A stretch of 64,000 nt of DNA from Silene latifolia (taxonomy: Eukaryota; Streptophyta; Magnoliopsida; Caryophyllales; Caryophyllaceae). The notes under the pieces are model-generated. The model was not told where the DNA came from and made no database searches. It worked only from the letters and a program-made list of their open reading frames with translations. Both the position numbers and the translations under genes were made by a program. The DNA lies in the NCBI RefSeq assembly GCF_048544455.1, contig NC_133532.1, positions 14,014,948 through 14,078,947 of the forward strand, read 5' to 3'. Below, piece by piece: positions 1-11,400 of the stretch (its first letter is position 1; the number at the start of each line of letters is the position of its first letter).

Positions 1-3000
1 GTCGATGCAGTGATGTCCATCCGGGCCCTGGCATTGATGTATGTCTTGGACCGGGGGGAAGCGCAAAAGCTCGTTTCAAAGGACGAAAGAGACGAAATTG
101 TCAATATCCAAATATCTGCCAGAGGGTGCAACATGCAATCCCTCAAAGTGGCGAAGAAGTCAGAGAAAGGGAAGAGCCCATCCTTACAACAGGAGGGTGA
201 TCCGATGAGCACCAACAACGTCGGCATGGTCGAAGGAGCCCAGACCGAGGAAGTGGAAATTGACCCAGGGCGCACCGTAACTGTCGGTGTCGGCCTGGAC
301 CCAAAGTTCAGAGCCGATCTTCTAAACCTGCTGAGGAAGAACAAAGACGTCTTCGCATACTCAGCCGCCGAGATGCCAGGCGTGAGCCGGGAGGTGATCG
401 TTCACAAGCTGAACGTACTCTCAACCGCTAGCCCTGTCAAGCAGAAGACGAGGAACTCCTCGGCCGAAAAGGATGAGGCCATCAAGGCCGAGGTAGACAA
501 ACTATTCGAGGCGGGATTTATCATGCCTTGTACTTACCCTGAGTGGCTAGCAAATGTTGTAATGGTGAAGAAGTCATCAGGGGGGTGGAGGATGTGTGTT
601 GATTTTACAAATCTTAATAAAGCATGCCCTAAAGATTGTTATCCCTTGCCTCGAATAAATAGTTTAATTGACGCAACGGCAGGCTACACTATCTTTGAGA
701 TCGCTGACGCCTTCTCGGGGTACCATCAGGTATTCATGGCCGAGGAAGACATGCCTAAGTGCGCATTCATCACCATACACGGCACATACATGTATAAAAT
801 GATGCCCTTCGGTTTGAAAAACGCTGGCGCAACTTACACTAGGCTAGTGGACAAAGTGTTTCAAGATAAAAAAGGGCGAAACATCGAGGCTTACGTCGAC
901 GATGCTATTGTAAAAAGCAAGTCTAACAGCGAGCACTTGGCCGACTTGAGCGAAACATTTTGTTCACTAAGGAAATATAAGATGAAGCTTAACCCAATGA
1001 AATGCAACTTCGGTGTCCGGGCCGGCAAGTTCCCCGGCGTGCTTGTCAGCGCCAGGGGAATTGATGCCAATCCAGAGAAATTCCAAGCAATACTAGACCT
1101 GCCGGAGCCGAGGAATTGAAAAGAGGTTATGATACTGACCGGGAGGATGGCGGCTCTCGCCCGCTTCATCTCTCGGTCGGCCGACAAGAGCACCCCATTC
1201 TTCAAAGTGTTGAAGGGGAATAAAGACTTTTGCCGGGGGGAGGAACAGAGTGCGACTTTCAAACAACTGAAAGCCCACCTACTAACTCTCCCGACCCTGT
1301 CCAGGCCGACGCTGGGGGAGACGCTATACCTATACTTAGCAGTTACCTCGGTCACGGTCAATTCCGTAATCGTCAGAGAAGAAAACAAGCAGCAACACCC
1401 AATCTACTTTATCAGCCATACACTGCTGCCCGCCGAAAGGAATTACCCACTGATTGAAAAAGCGGCCTTCGCCGTCGTCGTTGCCGCAAGGAAGTTAAAA
1501 CCCTACTTCAACGCACATCCCGTGACGGTCTTAACCGACCAGCCATTGGAGAAAGCCTTAGAAAAATTCGAAAAATCAGGCAGACTTATCAAATGGGCAG
1601 TGGAGCTATCCGGCTTCGGAATTCAATACAAACCGAGGCCCTCGATAAAAGGGCAAGCGCTTGCAGACTTCCTAGCCGAGTGCACATATCAAGAAGAATC
1701 ACATCTCGGTGTGTGGGAAGTATACACCGACGGATCCTCCACGGCAAACAGCTCAGGAGCCGGCATCCTTATCACCAGCCCTAACGGGGACGAGTTTGAG
1801 TACGCCTTGAAGTTTACCTTCTCGGCCTCAAACAACGAATCCGAATATGAGGCGGTGATAACTGGAGTCGAGTTAGCTAGAGCTGTCGGGGCGGAGCATA
1901 TTGTGTTGAAGACGACGGGGTGGTGAGGTACCTGGAAAGGGTAAAAGCCGACACTGCAAAATTGAAATCTTTCCAAATACAGTGCATTCCCAGGTCTGAG
2001 AACAACCGAGCCGACGCTCTCTCAAAACTTGCCAGTTCAAGCATCAAGAATGTCAGTCGAACCGTGCTGGTGGATATCAGGATTGCTAAAAGCATCACTG
2101 AGACCGTCGGCATGGTGGGCGACATCGAAGCCGAGATGACGTGGATGACTCCGATAATGAAATACAAACTAACAAAAGAGTTACCGGAGGACCGCAGTCT
2201 CTCTCAAAAGATAAGAAGGATCGCCGCAAGGTACTTGGTGTTCGAAGGAGAACTATACAGAAGGTCCGTGATAAGACCACTTTTGAAATGTGTCGGCCCA
2301 ACCGACGCGGAGCTCATACTGACAGAGATTCACGAAGGCATCTGTGGACATCACATGGGGGCAAGAACGCTAGCCCACAAAGCTCTCCGAGCCGGCTACT
2401 TCTGGCCTACCATGCTGGAGGATTCAGAGCTAAGACCAAGAAGTGCAAGAATTGTCGGATGCATGCTCCGGTGATACACGCACCTTCCCGAGACTTGCAA
2501 CCAGTACTTAGCCCCCTACCATTTGCACCGTGGGGGATGGATTTATTAGGGCCATTTCCGACGGGCGGCCTCCGAGGAGGAAGGAAGTACCTAATCGTCG
2601 CCGTTGACTACTTCACCAAATGGGTCGAGGCTGTCGCGGTACCTGCCAAGACCACGACGGCCGTAAGAAAGGTGATTTGGGAGAACGTCATAACTCGATT
2701 TGGGTTGCCCCAAGTCATGGTATTTGACCACGACCGAGAGTTTTGGAGCGACACGGTAATGAACTGGTTAGAGGAGCTCGGTATCAAATTTGCATATTCC
2801 TCCGTCTGCCACCCTCAGAGCAACGGGCAGGCGGAAGCAGCTAATAAAACAATCCTAAACGGGCTGAAAAAGAAAGTTGAAGATCTACAGGGAAGGTGGG
2901 CCGATGAACTACCCGACATCCTGTGGTCCCTTAGAACCACGGAGAAAGAAGCAACGGGGTACAGTCCATTCCACCTTGTCTATGGGTCTGAGGCCGTCCT

Positions 3001-3566
3001 GCCAATTGAAGCGGCGGTGCGAGGCATTGAACGCAAACTTTTGACCCTGGGATCGAAAATGAGGAAGGCACGAGAGCCTCCCTAGACCTGGTCGAAGAAA
3101 GTCGAGACACGGCACGGCTCAACTTGGCAGTGTATCAAAACCGGATGAGAAGAGCATACAACCGTAGAGTCCACAAAAGGGACTTAAGAGTAGGAGATCT
3201 AGTCCTAAGAAAGTCGGCCGCCACAAACAAAGGAAACGTCCATGGAAAAATGACGGCCAACTGGGAAGGACCTTACAAAGTGGTTGAAGAAATGAGGCCG
3301 GGGACATACCGGCTGACGGACATGGAGGGTGTTCCTTTGATGAGCCACTGGAACACGGAAAACTTAAGGAAATATTTTGTATAACGGCGGAGGTGTCCGA
3401 GACCGTTGTGGACACCCCAACGCATGATTACACCTTATGAAGAATAATTCAAGTTTTCCATCAAAATACTTGTCCCCTTCATAGTCATGCCGGAATAGAC
3501 GCCACGGCCAAAGCCGGGCAGTCACTCCAAATGCAGTTGATACTCGCGAAAGCGACCAACATACTT

Positions 3567-4080
3567 AGGAACGTATAAGTACAGTTGAGACGCAATTCTA
3601 GCCACCTCGGCCAACCGAAGGCCCGGCAGAGGAAGCGATCAATATGTCTACAGATACGAACGCTGTCGAAGCCGTAATCTCGATTGCCTCGGCCAAAACC
3701 GGGAGTGACGGGGACACAACGACCGATACGCTAATAGGAACGTATAAGTACATTTGAGACGCAAATCTAGCCGCCTCGGCCAACCGAAGGCCCGGCAGAG
3801 GAAGCGATCAATATGTCTACAGATACGAACGCTGTCGAGCCGTAACCTCGTTTTACCTCGGCCAAAGCCGGGGGCGACGGGGACACAACGACCGATACGC
3901 TAACATGTTCACAACGGTGATTGGGAAGCGCAAATCTGACCGCCTCGGCTAAGACCGGGGGTGGTGGAGGAAGCGACCGACATGCCAACATGTTTAAACG
4001 TTTAAGTACAATTGAGATGCGCCTTATAACTGCCTCGGCCAAGCCGGAAGTAAAAACGAAAAAGCACTTAATATGTTGAA
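3567..4080 (+). repeat. 169-bp tandem repeat in the 3' region of the Tat element
   Basis: The segment starting AGGAACGTATAAGTAC at 3567 recurs at 3736, giving a period of 169 bp. Both copies contain CCTCGGCCAACCGAAGGC and GGGGACACAACGACCGATAC. A more diverged third copy follows from about 3905 to 4080. Tandem repeats between pol and the 3' LTR are known for Tat-lineage elements and can seed satellite DNA. Confidence 0.85.
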
Positions 4081-4299
4081 ACGTAAGAAGACAACTTAAT
4101 GAAGGCAAAATAAACAAACTTTATTAAAAATGTTTACAGGATGAGGCAAAACAAAGTCGACGGCCGTCCCCATAGGGATATACTAAACACAACCTACCAA
4201 AAGTTTAACAAAAACAAAAAGTACAACAAAAGGTTACAGACATAAGACTTGAAGCGCCAAAAGGATGACAGCAAGGAAAGGCTCAATAGTTGGCCCCGA

Positions 4300-6840
4300 C
4301 AGTGAAAGCCGTCGAAGGGTCGGGTGAATCGGTGACGACCGCCCGTCTCCCTATGCTTGTTTTTCGCTCGCCACCCAGCGAATAACAGCATCACCATCGA
4401 TGGGCGACCCGAAGCCGACTTGGCGGCTTCACCGCCTTTGCCCTCTCGGCTTCCTCCCCTGGCCGCCTTCACCTTTTCGGCATGGGCCGCCTTGGCCTCG
4501 GCCTCCTCGGCCGGCCGCCGTCTTTGCCTTCTCCGCCGCCTTTGCCTCCGCAGCAGCCGCCTTCTCATCAAGAAGCCGGTCAAAATCTTTCCACGGGAAG
4601 GGGCCTTCAGGAAAGAGCTCTTTAATTACATCCCTGGTAGCATCTTCAGCCTGGTCCTGGTACTGGACACACATGTCAGGGATGATGACAGTTTGGAGCG
4701 TCTCAATGTCCTTCTCCCTATGAGCAATGATGGCCTTTGTGTTCCTGTGCTCCTTCGCCTCGGTCAGATGCAGGGACTTCCATTTTTCCCTCTGCTCAAC
4801 CATAGCATCGTAACCGCCCGAAGCTTCTCTCTCTCCCCCGACTTAGCGGCGTCGCCCAACGCACCTCAACCTTGGCTCTCTCGGCTAGGACCCGCTTCTC
4901 AGCTTCCTCCTTAAGCTTTCGCTGAGTGAGGAGGTTCTCTATGGTGGCGACGAAGTCCTTCTTCGCCTTCTCGGCCTCTTGCTTAGAAGCAGCAAGCTCA
5001 AGCCTAAGCCGGGTTCGAGCGCAGGAGCTGCCTCAGCCATGAGTTTTTCTTGCTCCATAATGTGAGCGCCGGTTATGTCAGTCCACTTCGCCAGCCTCTT
5101 GGACAACCTTACACCCTCCGCCGCAATCTGAGCGGGGGAAACCTTCAGGGATGAGGAGTCGACGGTGACATTTTGATTGCCCGTCTGCACATGCCATTTC
5201 TCCAATTGCCGTTCAGTGGGACCGGCAGCCGGCGGCGGTTGATCTACAAAAAATTCAGACAAAGCATCCATGTCAAAATTCATTGACATATCAGAGAGCC
5301 TGTCATCAGGAATGCCTAAAGAGCCCGCTAAATCCGAGCCCTGGGTTAGATCCGTACCGGTCCTGGCCTTCTTAGACAGAGGGCCGATCGGCCCCTTTTC
5401 TTTCCGGGCCTCGAATTAGAATGACAGTAGGCATTGCCTCTTTTCTCTTATTTGAAGGAGGAGGACCCTCCACAACGGTGACCTCCTCTTCAACGTCAAC
5501 GACCACCTGCTCCTTTTGGACAACGGGGATTGCAGATTGAGCTGGGGTTGACGTCGTTGCCGCCGTAGACGTTGTCTTTTGTTTCGGCGCGCATTTACGC
5601 AATCTGCGCTGAGCATTGTCACATCCAAAGTGCCTTCAAGCTTCTTTGCTCCATAAGTTCGTGGGGGCGGTCTGCGATCACGTGGCGCGGCCTTGGGATG
5701 CGGCTCAACAACTCTCCCGTTCTCGTCAAGTCCCAACCTCTTGAGGACGGAGACATGCGATTCGGGCCAAATCGGTGCAAAAGAAACGAAGCGAGAGTCA
5801 AGCAAAAGAAATAAAACAAGGTTCAAACACAGAAACATAAAAAGCAAGGGTGGGCCTCACACCGACCCCACTCACCCTGTTCGAGGGCCGGTATGAGGCC
5901 GACGTGGCAGAGCAGCTCATCCTGAAGAATGATCTGCGTCGGGGGCATCCATCCCTTCGGCGTGCCATCCTTCTCAGCCTCAAACATCCTCATTGCCCGC
6001 GTTTCGTCCTCATTAAGATAGACCTGTCAAGGCGTCCATCTTAAGCTTACTCAGGAGACATATTTGTCATGCTCCCCTTGGTTCTCACACCGCAAATTGA
6101 CGCGGCTACGAAAGGACCGGGCGCGATTAGTCCTCGGAACCTCAACGTATACCCACCGCCCCTTCCAGTCCTTGCAAGATGTCAACTTGGAAGCGGTGAC
6201 ATAACCCGCCTCGATCGTATGCTATACCACCCCGCGCCACCTAGGACGATCTGTCGAAGGTGGTGAAGCCGGCGAAAAGAGGTTCACCGTTGGGGCCTCC
6301 CCTTTAAAAAGACACAACCATACAAAGCCAATAATCGTCCTGATGGCCAACGGATGCAGTTGGGCCACGGCGACATTCATGGCTTTATCTTTGCAAGACA
6401 ACGTATTCATTCGGAGGAAACCGGAGCCCATACTCCGGTGTCGATGTATACGCCGATACAACCCTCGGGAGGGCAACAGACGGCTCCGACCCTCCTCGGG
6501 GATAACAATTTTATACCCCTCGCCGAAGGAGTAATGATCTTCAAAAAGTTCAGAACCGGAACAACTGGCGAACTTGTTCGTCCAGGCACGGTCAGGACTG
6601 ATCGAGCAGGCATCGCCGTGCCACGAAATAAGCGGCCTCCTTACGACAGAAGGGGTCGCCTCATCATCGTCATCATCAATCCCCTCCAAAAATCTCTCAT
6701 CAATTTCAGGAGAAGGAGACCTGGGGCCCCCGAACCTTATCGGGGTGACGGCAAGTGGCTCCTGCTCATCGAGATGCGACTTGTTCGCCCCGTGCAGAGG
6801 TACTTGGTTGAGCATCCGCAGAAGACATGGTAACAATAAA
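4300..6840 (-). other. Antisense coding-like region between integrase and 3' LTR of the Tat element
   Basis: This GC-richer region has protein-like reading on the minus strand, opposite to pol: lysine/alanine-rich coiled-coil-like stretches (about 4430-4800), a proline-rich acidic segment (about 4940-5290), and a segment near the promoter-distal end (about 6220-6830). Retand, Grande and related Tat elements are known to carry an extra antisense gene here. The copy is degenerate. I recognise no enzyme motif and assign no function. Confidence 0.5.
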
Positions 6841-7420
6841 TACTTAACAATTAAAAGTTGGAAAAATTTGTTTGTTTACCTTGGAAAAAGTGCTACGCCG
6901 AGTAACGCTTTGAAGACTAGAGAGAAATTCCTTCGAAAAACTAAGAGAGTGAAATTTTTTTGAGAAAATGAAGTTTGATGGCCAAAACACGGGGCACACT
7001 GCTCTATTTATAGAGCAAAGCCCATGAAGCGGACCAATTAGAGCAAAGCCCATGAAACGTCCACCAATCAATGCCAAGCCACGTGTCAGACATGCAGCCA
7101 TGGAATGTCAATCGACATACAGTTACAAATCTTCTTCGACACGCTCCTTGGTATCTCTCGCTAACGCCGGTGATCAACAAAGCAAAGACAGCACCGGTCG
7201 GGGGCAATCAAAAGTACAAACGACACTCTCAACCTTGGTCTCGGCCAGCGCCATTTTCTTTTCCACATAGGATGTCCATTACACATCCATGTGGAGGGGG
7301 GATATGGTACGGGGCCTGAACAGAACCAAGCCGAGGAAGAAGAAGCCGGGGAAGAAATTCAACTTGCGCAGAATACGCTCAACACTCATCGAAGGTCCAT
7401 ACCACGACATAGACTACGCT

Positions 7421-7430
7421 GGGGGCAAAT
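7421..7430 (+). promoter_or_regulatory. Polypurine tract of the Tat element
   Basis: GGGGGCAAAT lies directly before the LTR start TGATGGGGCATA. The same tract and LTR junction recur in reverse complement at 63695-63704 in the second copy, which fixes the LTR boundary. Confidence 0.8.
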
Positions 7431-8008
7431 TGATGGGGCATATTCTGGACCCGCTGACCGAGTCAACATATTGAGCAAGGTCAAAGACATCCACAACAAG
7501 TCAACGTATTAGACAAGCCTTAACCGACTTTGTCGGCTGTCACTTGGGTCTCGGCTAGGCAACTAGCCGGTAGGGAGGCATATCCGCGTACTCACATCCA
7601 AGTCCCCTCGGCATGGAGTCAACCAGCCGGTAGGCTGCCATGGGTCCCTCGGTCGAGGGTAGAACAGTCTTTCCACCTGCTAGCCACTTGGCCACTACGT
7701 GACAAAAGGTGAAAGTCTATAAATACTCCTCAATCTTCATTGAGAAAACGATCCACAATTCATCCATAAACTCACTATTAATCTGGTATAAACTCCTTTA
7801 TCTCTCTACAATACACTTTGCCAAGTAACACACAACTTAATCTCTTTAAGTTTACTGACTTGAGCGTCGGAGTGAGTACGCTCGGTACCAAGCCGAGCCC
7901 TCAGTTTGTTCATCTTTACAGGAGAGACCGAGAGGAAGAGACGAGCAAAGACATCATTCACCAAGCTTACGTGGTAACAAATCCTGCTCCGGAATTACAC
8001 CCGGAACA
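7431..8008 (+). repeat. 3' LTR of the left Tat element (578 bp)
   Basis: It begins TGATGGGGCATATTC and ends ACCCGGAACA, so it has TG...CA ends. The full-length match to the reverse complement of 63075-63694 (same start, same end, shared TATA region) defines both boundaries. The 5' LTR is outside the window, so a target-site duplication cannot be checked. Confidence 0.9.
7718..7725 (+). promoter_or_regulatory. LTR TATA box
   Basis: TATAAATA follows a conserved stretch (TGACAAAAGGTGAAAGTC) that is identical in the right-hand LTR, where the box lies at 63394-63401 on the minus strand. Its placement in the middle of the LTR suits the U3/R boundary. Confidence 0.65.
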
Positions 8009-8433
8009 GACAAAAAATAAAGAAACCAAAGGTAGTCGAAAACAAAAAAAATATTGTAAGGTAGTATTTTTACAAATATCCCTAAATATAAGGTAGTTTC
8101 TGACAAAAAACTCATAATTTTAATGAGAATGCTCCTTATAAACCAATTTTTAAAAAATACCTTGCTAGCATGAAATGTATACTAGTTGAATAATTAACAA
8201 AATCACGTTCGATTTCAAGCCAAATGACCGAACCTAAAACTAATTTTCCATAGGCGCGAGAATAAAAAGGAAAAGGAAAAGCAAAAGAGTGTAGTGTTAC
8301 TGTTTAGCACTTCACTGGAAACTTGAGGAGCAAAGTCCAACAAAAGTCTTAGAAAAAACCACTCAGAAAGCGGTTTCCACCATTTTCGCCTTCGTCGTAC
8401 TGTTTTCGCTCTAATCACCTCGCCGGACCTTCA
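8009..8433 (+). promoter_or_regulatory. Upstream region of the DExH8-like helicase gene
   Basis: About 425 bp separate the end of the LTR from the helicase start codon. The region is AT-rich with no clear TATA box. The last 100 bp become pyrimidine-rich, like a 5' UTR. No gene is seen. The LTR therefore sits very close to the helicase promoter and may supply regulatory sequence. Confidence 0.4.
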
Positions 8434-11400
8434 ATGGCGCCGCCGCAGTCTTCGTCGTCTCCGCCGTCATCTTCCTCTGGTTTGTCGCCGTTCACGGCGT
8501 TGAATTTCGCTTCTCTGCCGATAATGGCGATGAGAGAGAAAATCGTCGAGAAAATTATGGAGAATCGTGTTACTCTTATCGTCGGCGAAACCGGTTGCGG
8601 TATAATTCTCACTCAATTTTTTACTTTTTCTCTCTCTACTTTTGTCTTTTAGTGATTTTAAAGGTGGTTTATTCTTTGCGTTGTTCGCTTTTGTGTGTAC
8701 TGTACGGTACTGTGTAGTGCTTACTTGAGTAATTTAAGCAACGATGTTTATGTTAAGTTCTTAATGTTGATTTTACGGCGATATAATTGTTAGTTTGTTG
8801 ATGTTTTGAGTAATTGAAGTTTTACTCAAGTTTTTCGAACGATAAACCGATTATTGCTGGTTTTCAAGGCGTCGCGAATGTGATTTTGCTATTTTAATTT
8901 AAGAAGAAGTTAGTTTGTTGCTGTTTGACAATTTTTCGAGTGATAAACCGAATCATTCCTGGCTGTAAAGGTGTCGAGAAAGCGATTTGATTGAAAATGT
9001 TGATGTTATGGTGATATAATTGTTAATTGTTGCTGTTCTGATAATTGAGTTTCTTTTGCGTTATTTATATGATGAATCAAATCATTGCTGGTTTGAAGGC
9101 GCCGGGAATGTGAGATTGCTGTTTTAAGTTAAAGATGTTGATTGATGGCATTGTAATTGTTAGTTTGTTGCTGTTTGATAATTTCAGTTTCTTTAGTGTT
9201 TTTGAATGATAAACCGAATTATTGCTGGTTTTGAAAGCGTAGGGAATGTGATTTTGCTATTTTGAGTTATAACTCTTGCTGTTCTGTTTAATTCACATGT
9301 TCATGTGTTGCTTTTTTAGTTTTAGAAACCTGACAAATTTGGTGATGTTTATGTTTATAATCAACTACTGGATTTGGCGATAATGAAAGTACAAGTACTG
9401 AATTACTTATTGCGATTGGTATTTCTAGTAAATGTTGTGTTGCTTCAAGAATATTTTCTGCGTTTGCCTTTTATTATTGATGTGTAATTATGAATTTTAT
9501 TGTTAAACATTAAAGGATGTATATATTTTCCTTTGGGAGTGTGTGGTGAGATTCCGTGAGAATGACATTGTGGTTGATCGAAAAGTTGCATTGTCTCTGC
9601 TCTCTGGCGACTTGAGGCAGGCGACGTAATTATGATATTTTTCTTTTTAATTTATAAGTGTTTTTTTCAATTTTTAATTTCTTGTCCTTCGATAGGAAAT
9701 CTTTGTTCTAATTGTCATGCTATGAGACTGTAGTTTGTTTGGATGATGACTAAGGAACACATATTTCAAAAATTATTTTGAATGTGGCAATGTTTGAAAC
9801 TTTGAAGGCTTCCTCTCTCCTATCGGTGTCATCACCTTATATATCCCAAATGTTTCTTGGTGATTTTTCCTTCAAATACGTAACTTCTTATTTTAAAGAG
9901 AAAATTACTTAAGAGTTGACACTTGAGGGAAAAAATGACAGAATTGGAGAGTATAATAGTATAGATTTGTCATCTTTGTTCATGGAAGGAATATGCATGG
10001 AATTAGAGTCTACGCAACATTTGGAGGCTTATACTATTGCGGCTGACTAATTTTTCCTATGCTTGCCAGAGTTACCACTCATTTTATTATATTAAAAGTA
10101 ACATATTTGTATACCGGCTCTGATGTGTTATTTTCGGGAATTTGAAGGGAAAAGCTCACAAGTTCCGCTTTTCTTGCGCGAGGCGAATATGGTCCCTGTT
10201 GTCTGCACCCAACCTCGAAGATTTGCGGTTGTAGCAGTTGCTAGGATGGTTGCAAAAGCACTTCAGTGTGAAGTTGGGGAGGAGGTTGGATACCACATTG
10301 GCCACTCTAAGGTCCTATCACCCAGGTGTTATTTCTCACACATGATGTGTGACTTTTGCTTTTTGAATCCTTGAATATCTTGGAGCTGTATTTCTTAAGA
10401 ATGAAGTGTCTCACCTACCAATTTAGTTTTGTATGTCAAAACTGCTTGTAATAATTTCCAATTATTACACTTCTGTAATCATCGGAATCCACCATTAATG
10501 GATATAGGAGAAAGATCTTCTAAAGATGGCCAAAGTTGACCTGATCTTTTTTTTTGATATAACATAATACTACGTATTAATTGAGGGACACCAAGGAGGT
10601 GACACCCACGTACAAAGTGGTGGTGCCCCTCTACAAAAAGACATGATGGGGGTGACAGCCATTTACAAAAAGACACCCTAAATGCGACACCCATATACAT
10701 AATATGCTCTCAAACGATCATGCGTGATCTTTTATGCAACTTGTCTGGTTTGGGTTCTTTGGACATTGTATGTCGTGTAACTTGAGTCCACATCTGTAAG
10801 GAGGTTGTGCATGTTATGTCGGTTACAAGCTGAAATCATGTATCACTGGTATACTTAACAGGGTTGTTTTCTCTAGTTACACGGTTGATTCTGGAAGGAC
10901 ACCATTTCATGATATATCTCTATTTCATTGCAGCTCAAAGATTGCTTTTAAAACTGCCGGTGTTCTGCTTGAAGAAATGCGAGAGAAAGGGATGAATGCC
11001 CTCAAGTACAAGGCTATCATTTTGGATGAAGTTCACGAGAGATCTGTAGAATCTGATCTTGTTCTTGTCTGCATTAAACAGTTTCTGCTGAAAAACAAGG
11101 ACATCAGGTTCTTTTTAAATTTTTGAAAACTTATATTGTTCCAGCTTTGCTATTCTCCTTTTAGCACACCTAGCTCTTAAATCTAACCGCGACTTCTGCT
11201 TGTCCCTGGATCACTGTGCTGTCTATTTTTGATCATTCTTACCCATTGCTATGTTTAGCATTGTTTGAGCTTTTGTAGGAGCTCGATGTTGCAAATTGCA
11301 ATCAATGCTAACTAGCGTAGAGGAGTGCACTGTTTCTGCTCAGTGTGCTTGCTATTGATTCATATCAGCTTATATTCCTATTGACTACTATTAGCGTTAT

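Larger units (their letters stand above)
1..8008 (+). mobile_element. Ty3/Gypsy LTR retrotransposon, Tat lineage (Retand/Ogre-like), 3' part
   Basis: Fossil element; its 5' LTR, gag and protease lie outside the window. In order I see a reverse transcriptase (about 500-1110, with the AYVDD active-site box), a first RNase H (about 1290-1690), a second RNase H (about 1700-2050, with the YTDGSS motif), and an integrase (about 2300-3370, with the MDLLGPFP and HPQSNGQAE motifs). A long non-pol 3' region, a polypurine tract and the 3' LTR follow. The order RT-RNH-RNH-INT with a second RNase H and a long 3' region is known for the Tat lineage, which is the basis of the assignment. The coding region is broken, with roughly four or more interruptions, so it is not intact. 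The age cannot be dated here because the 5' LTR is missing. Confidence 0.93.

Noticed and set aside
9530-9645. Protein-like stretch (VRFRENDIVVDRKVALSLLSGDLRQ) in helicase intron 1
   Set aside because: No in-frame splice sites connect it to the flanking exons, the conserved GETGC-GK join needs exon 1 spliced to 10148, and I recognise no family.
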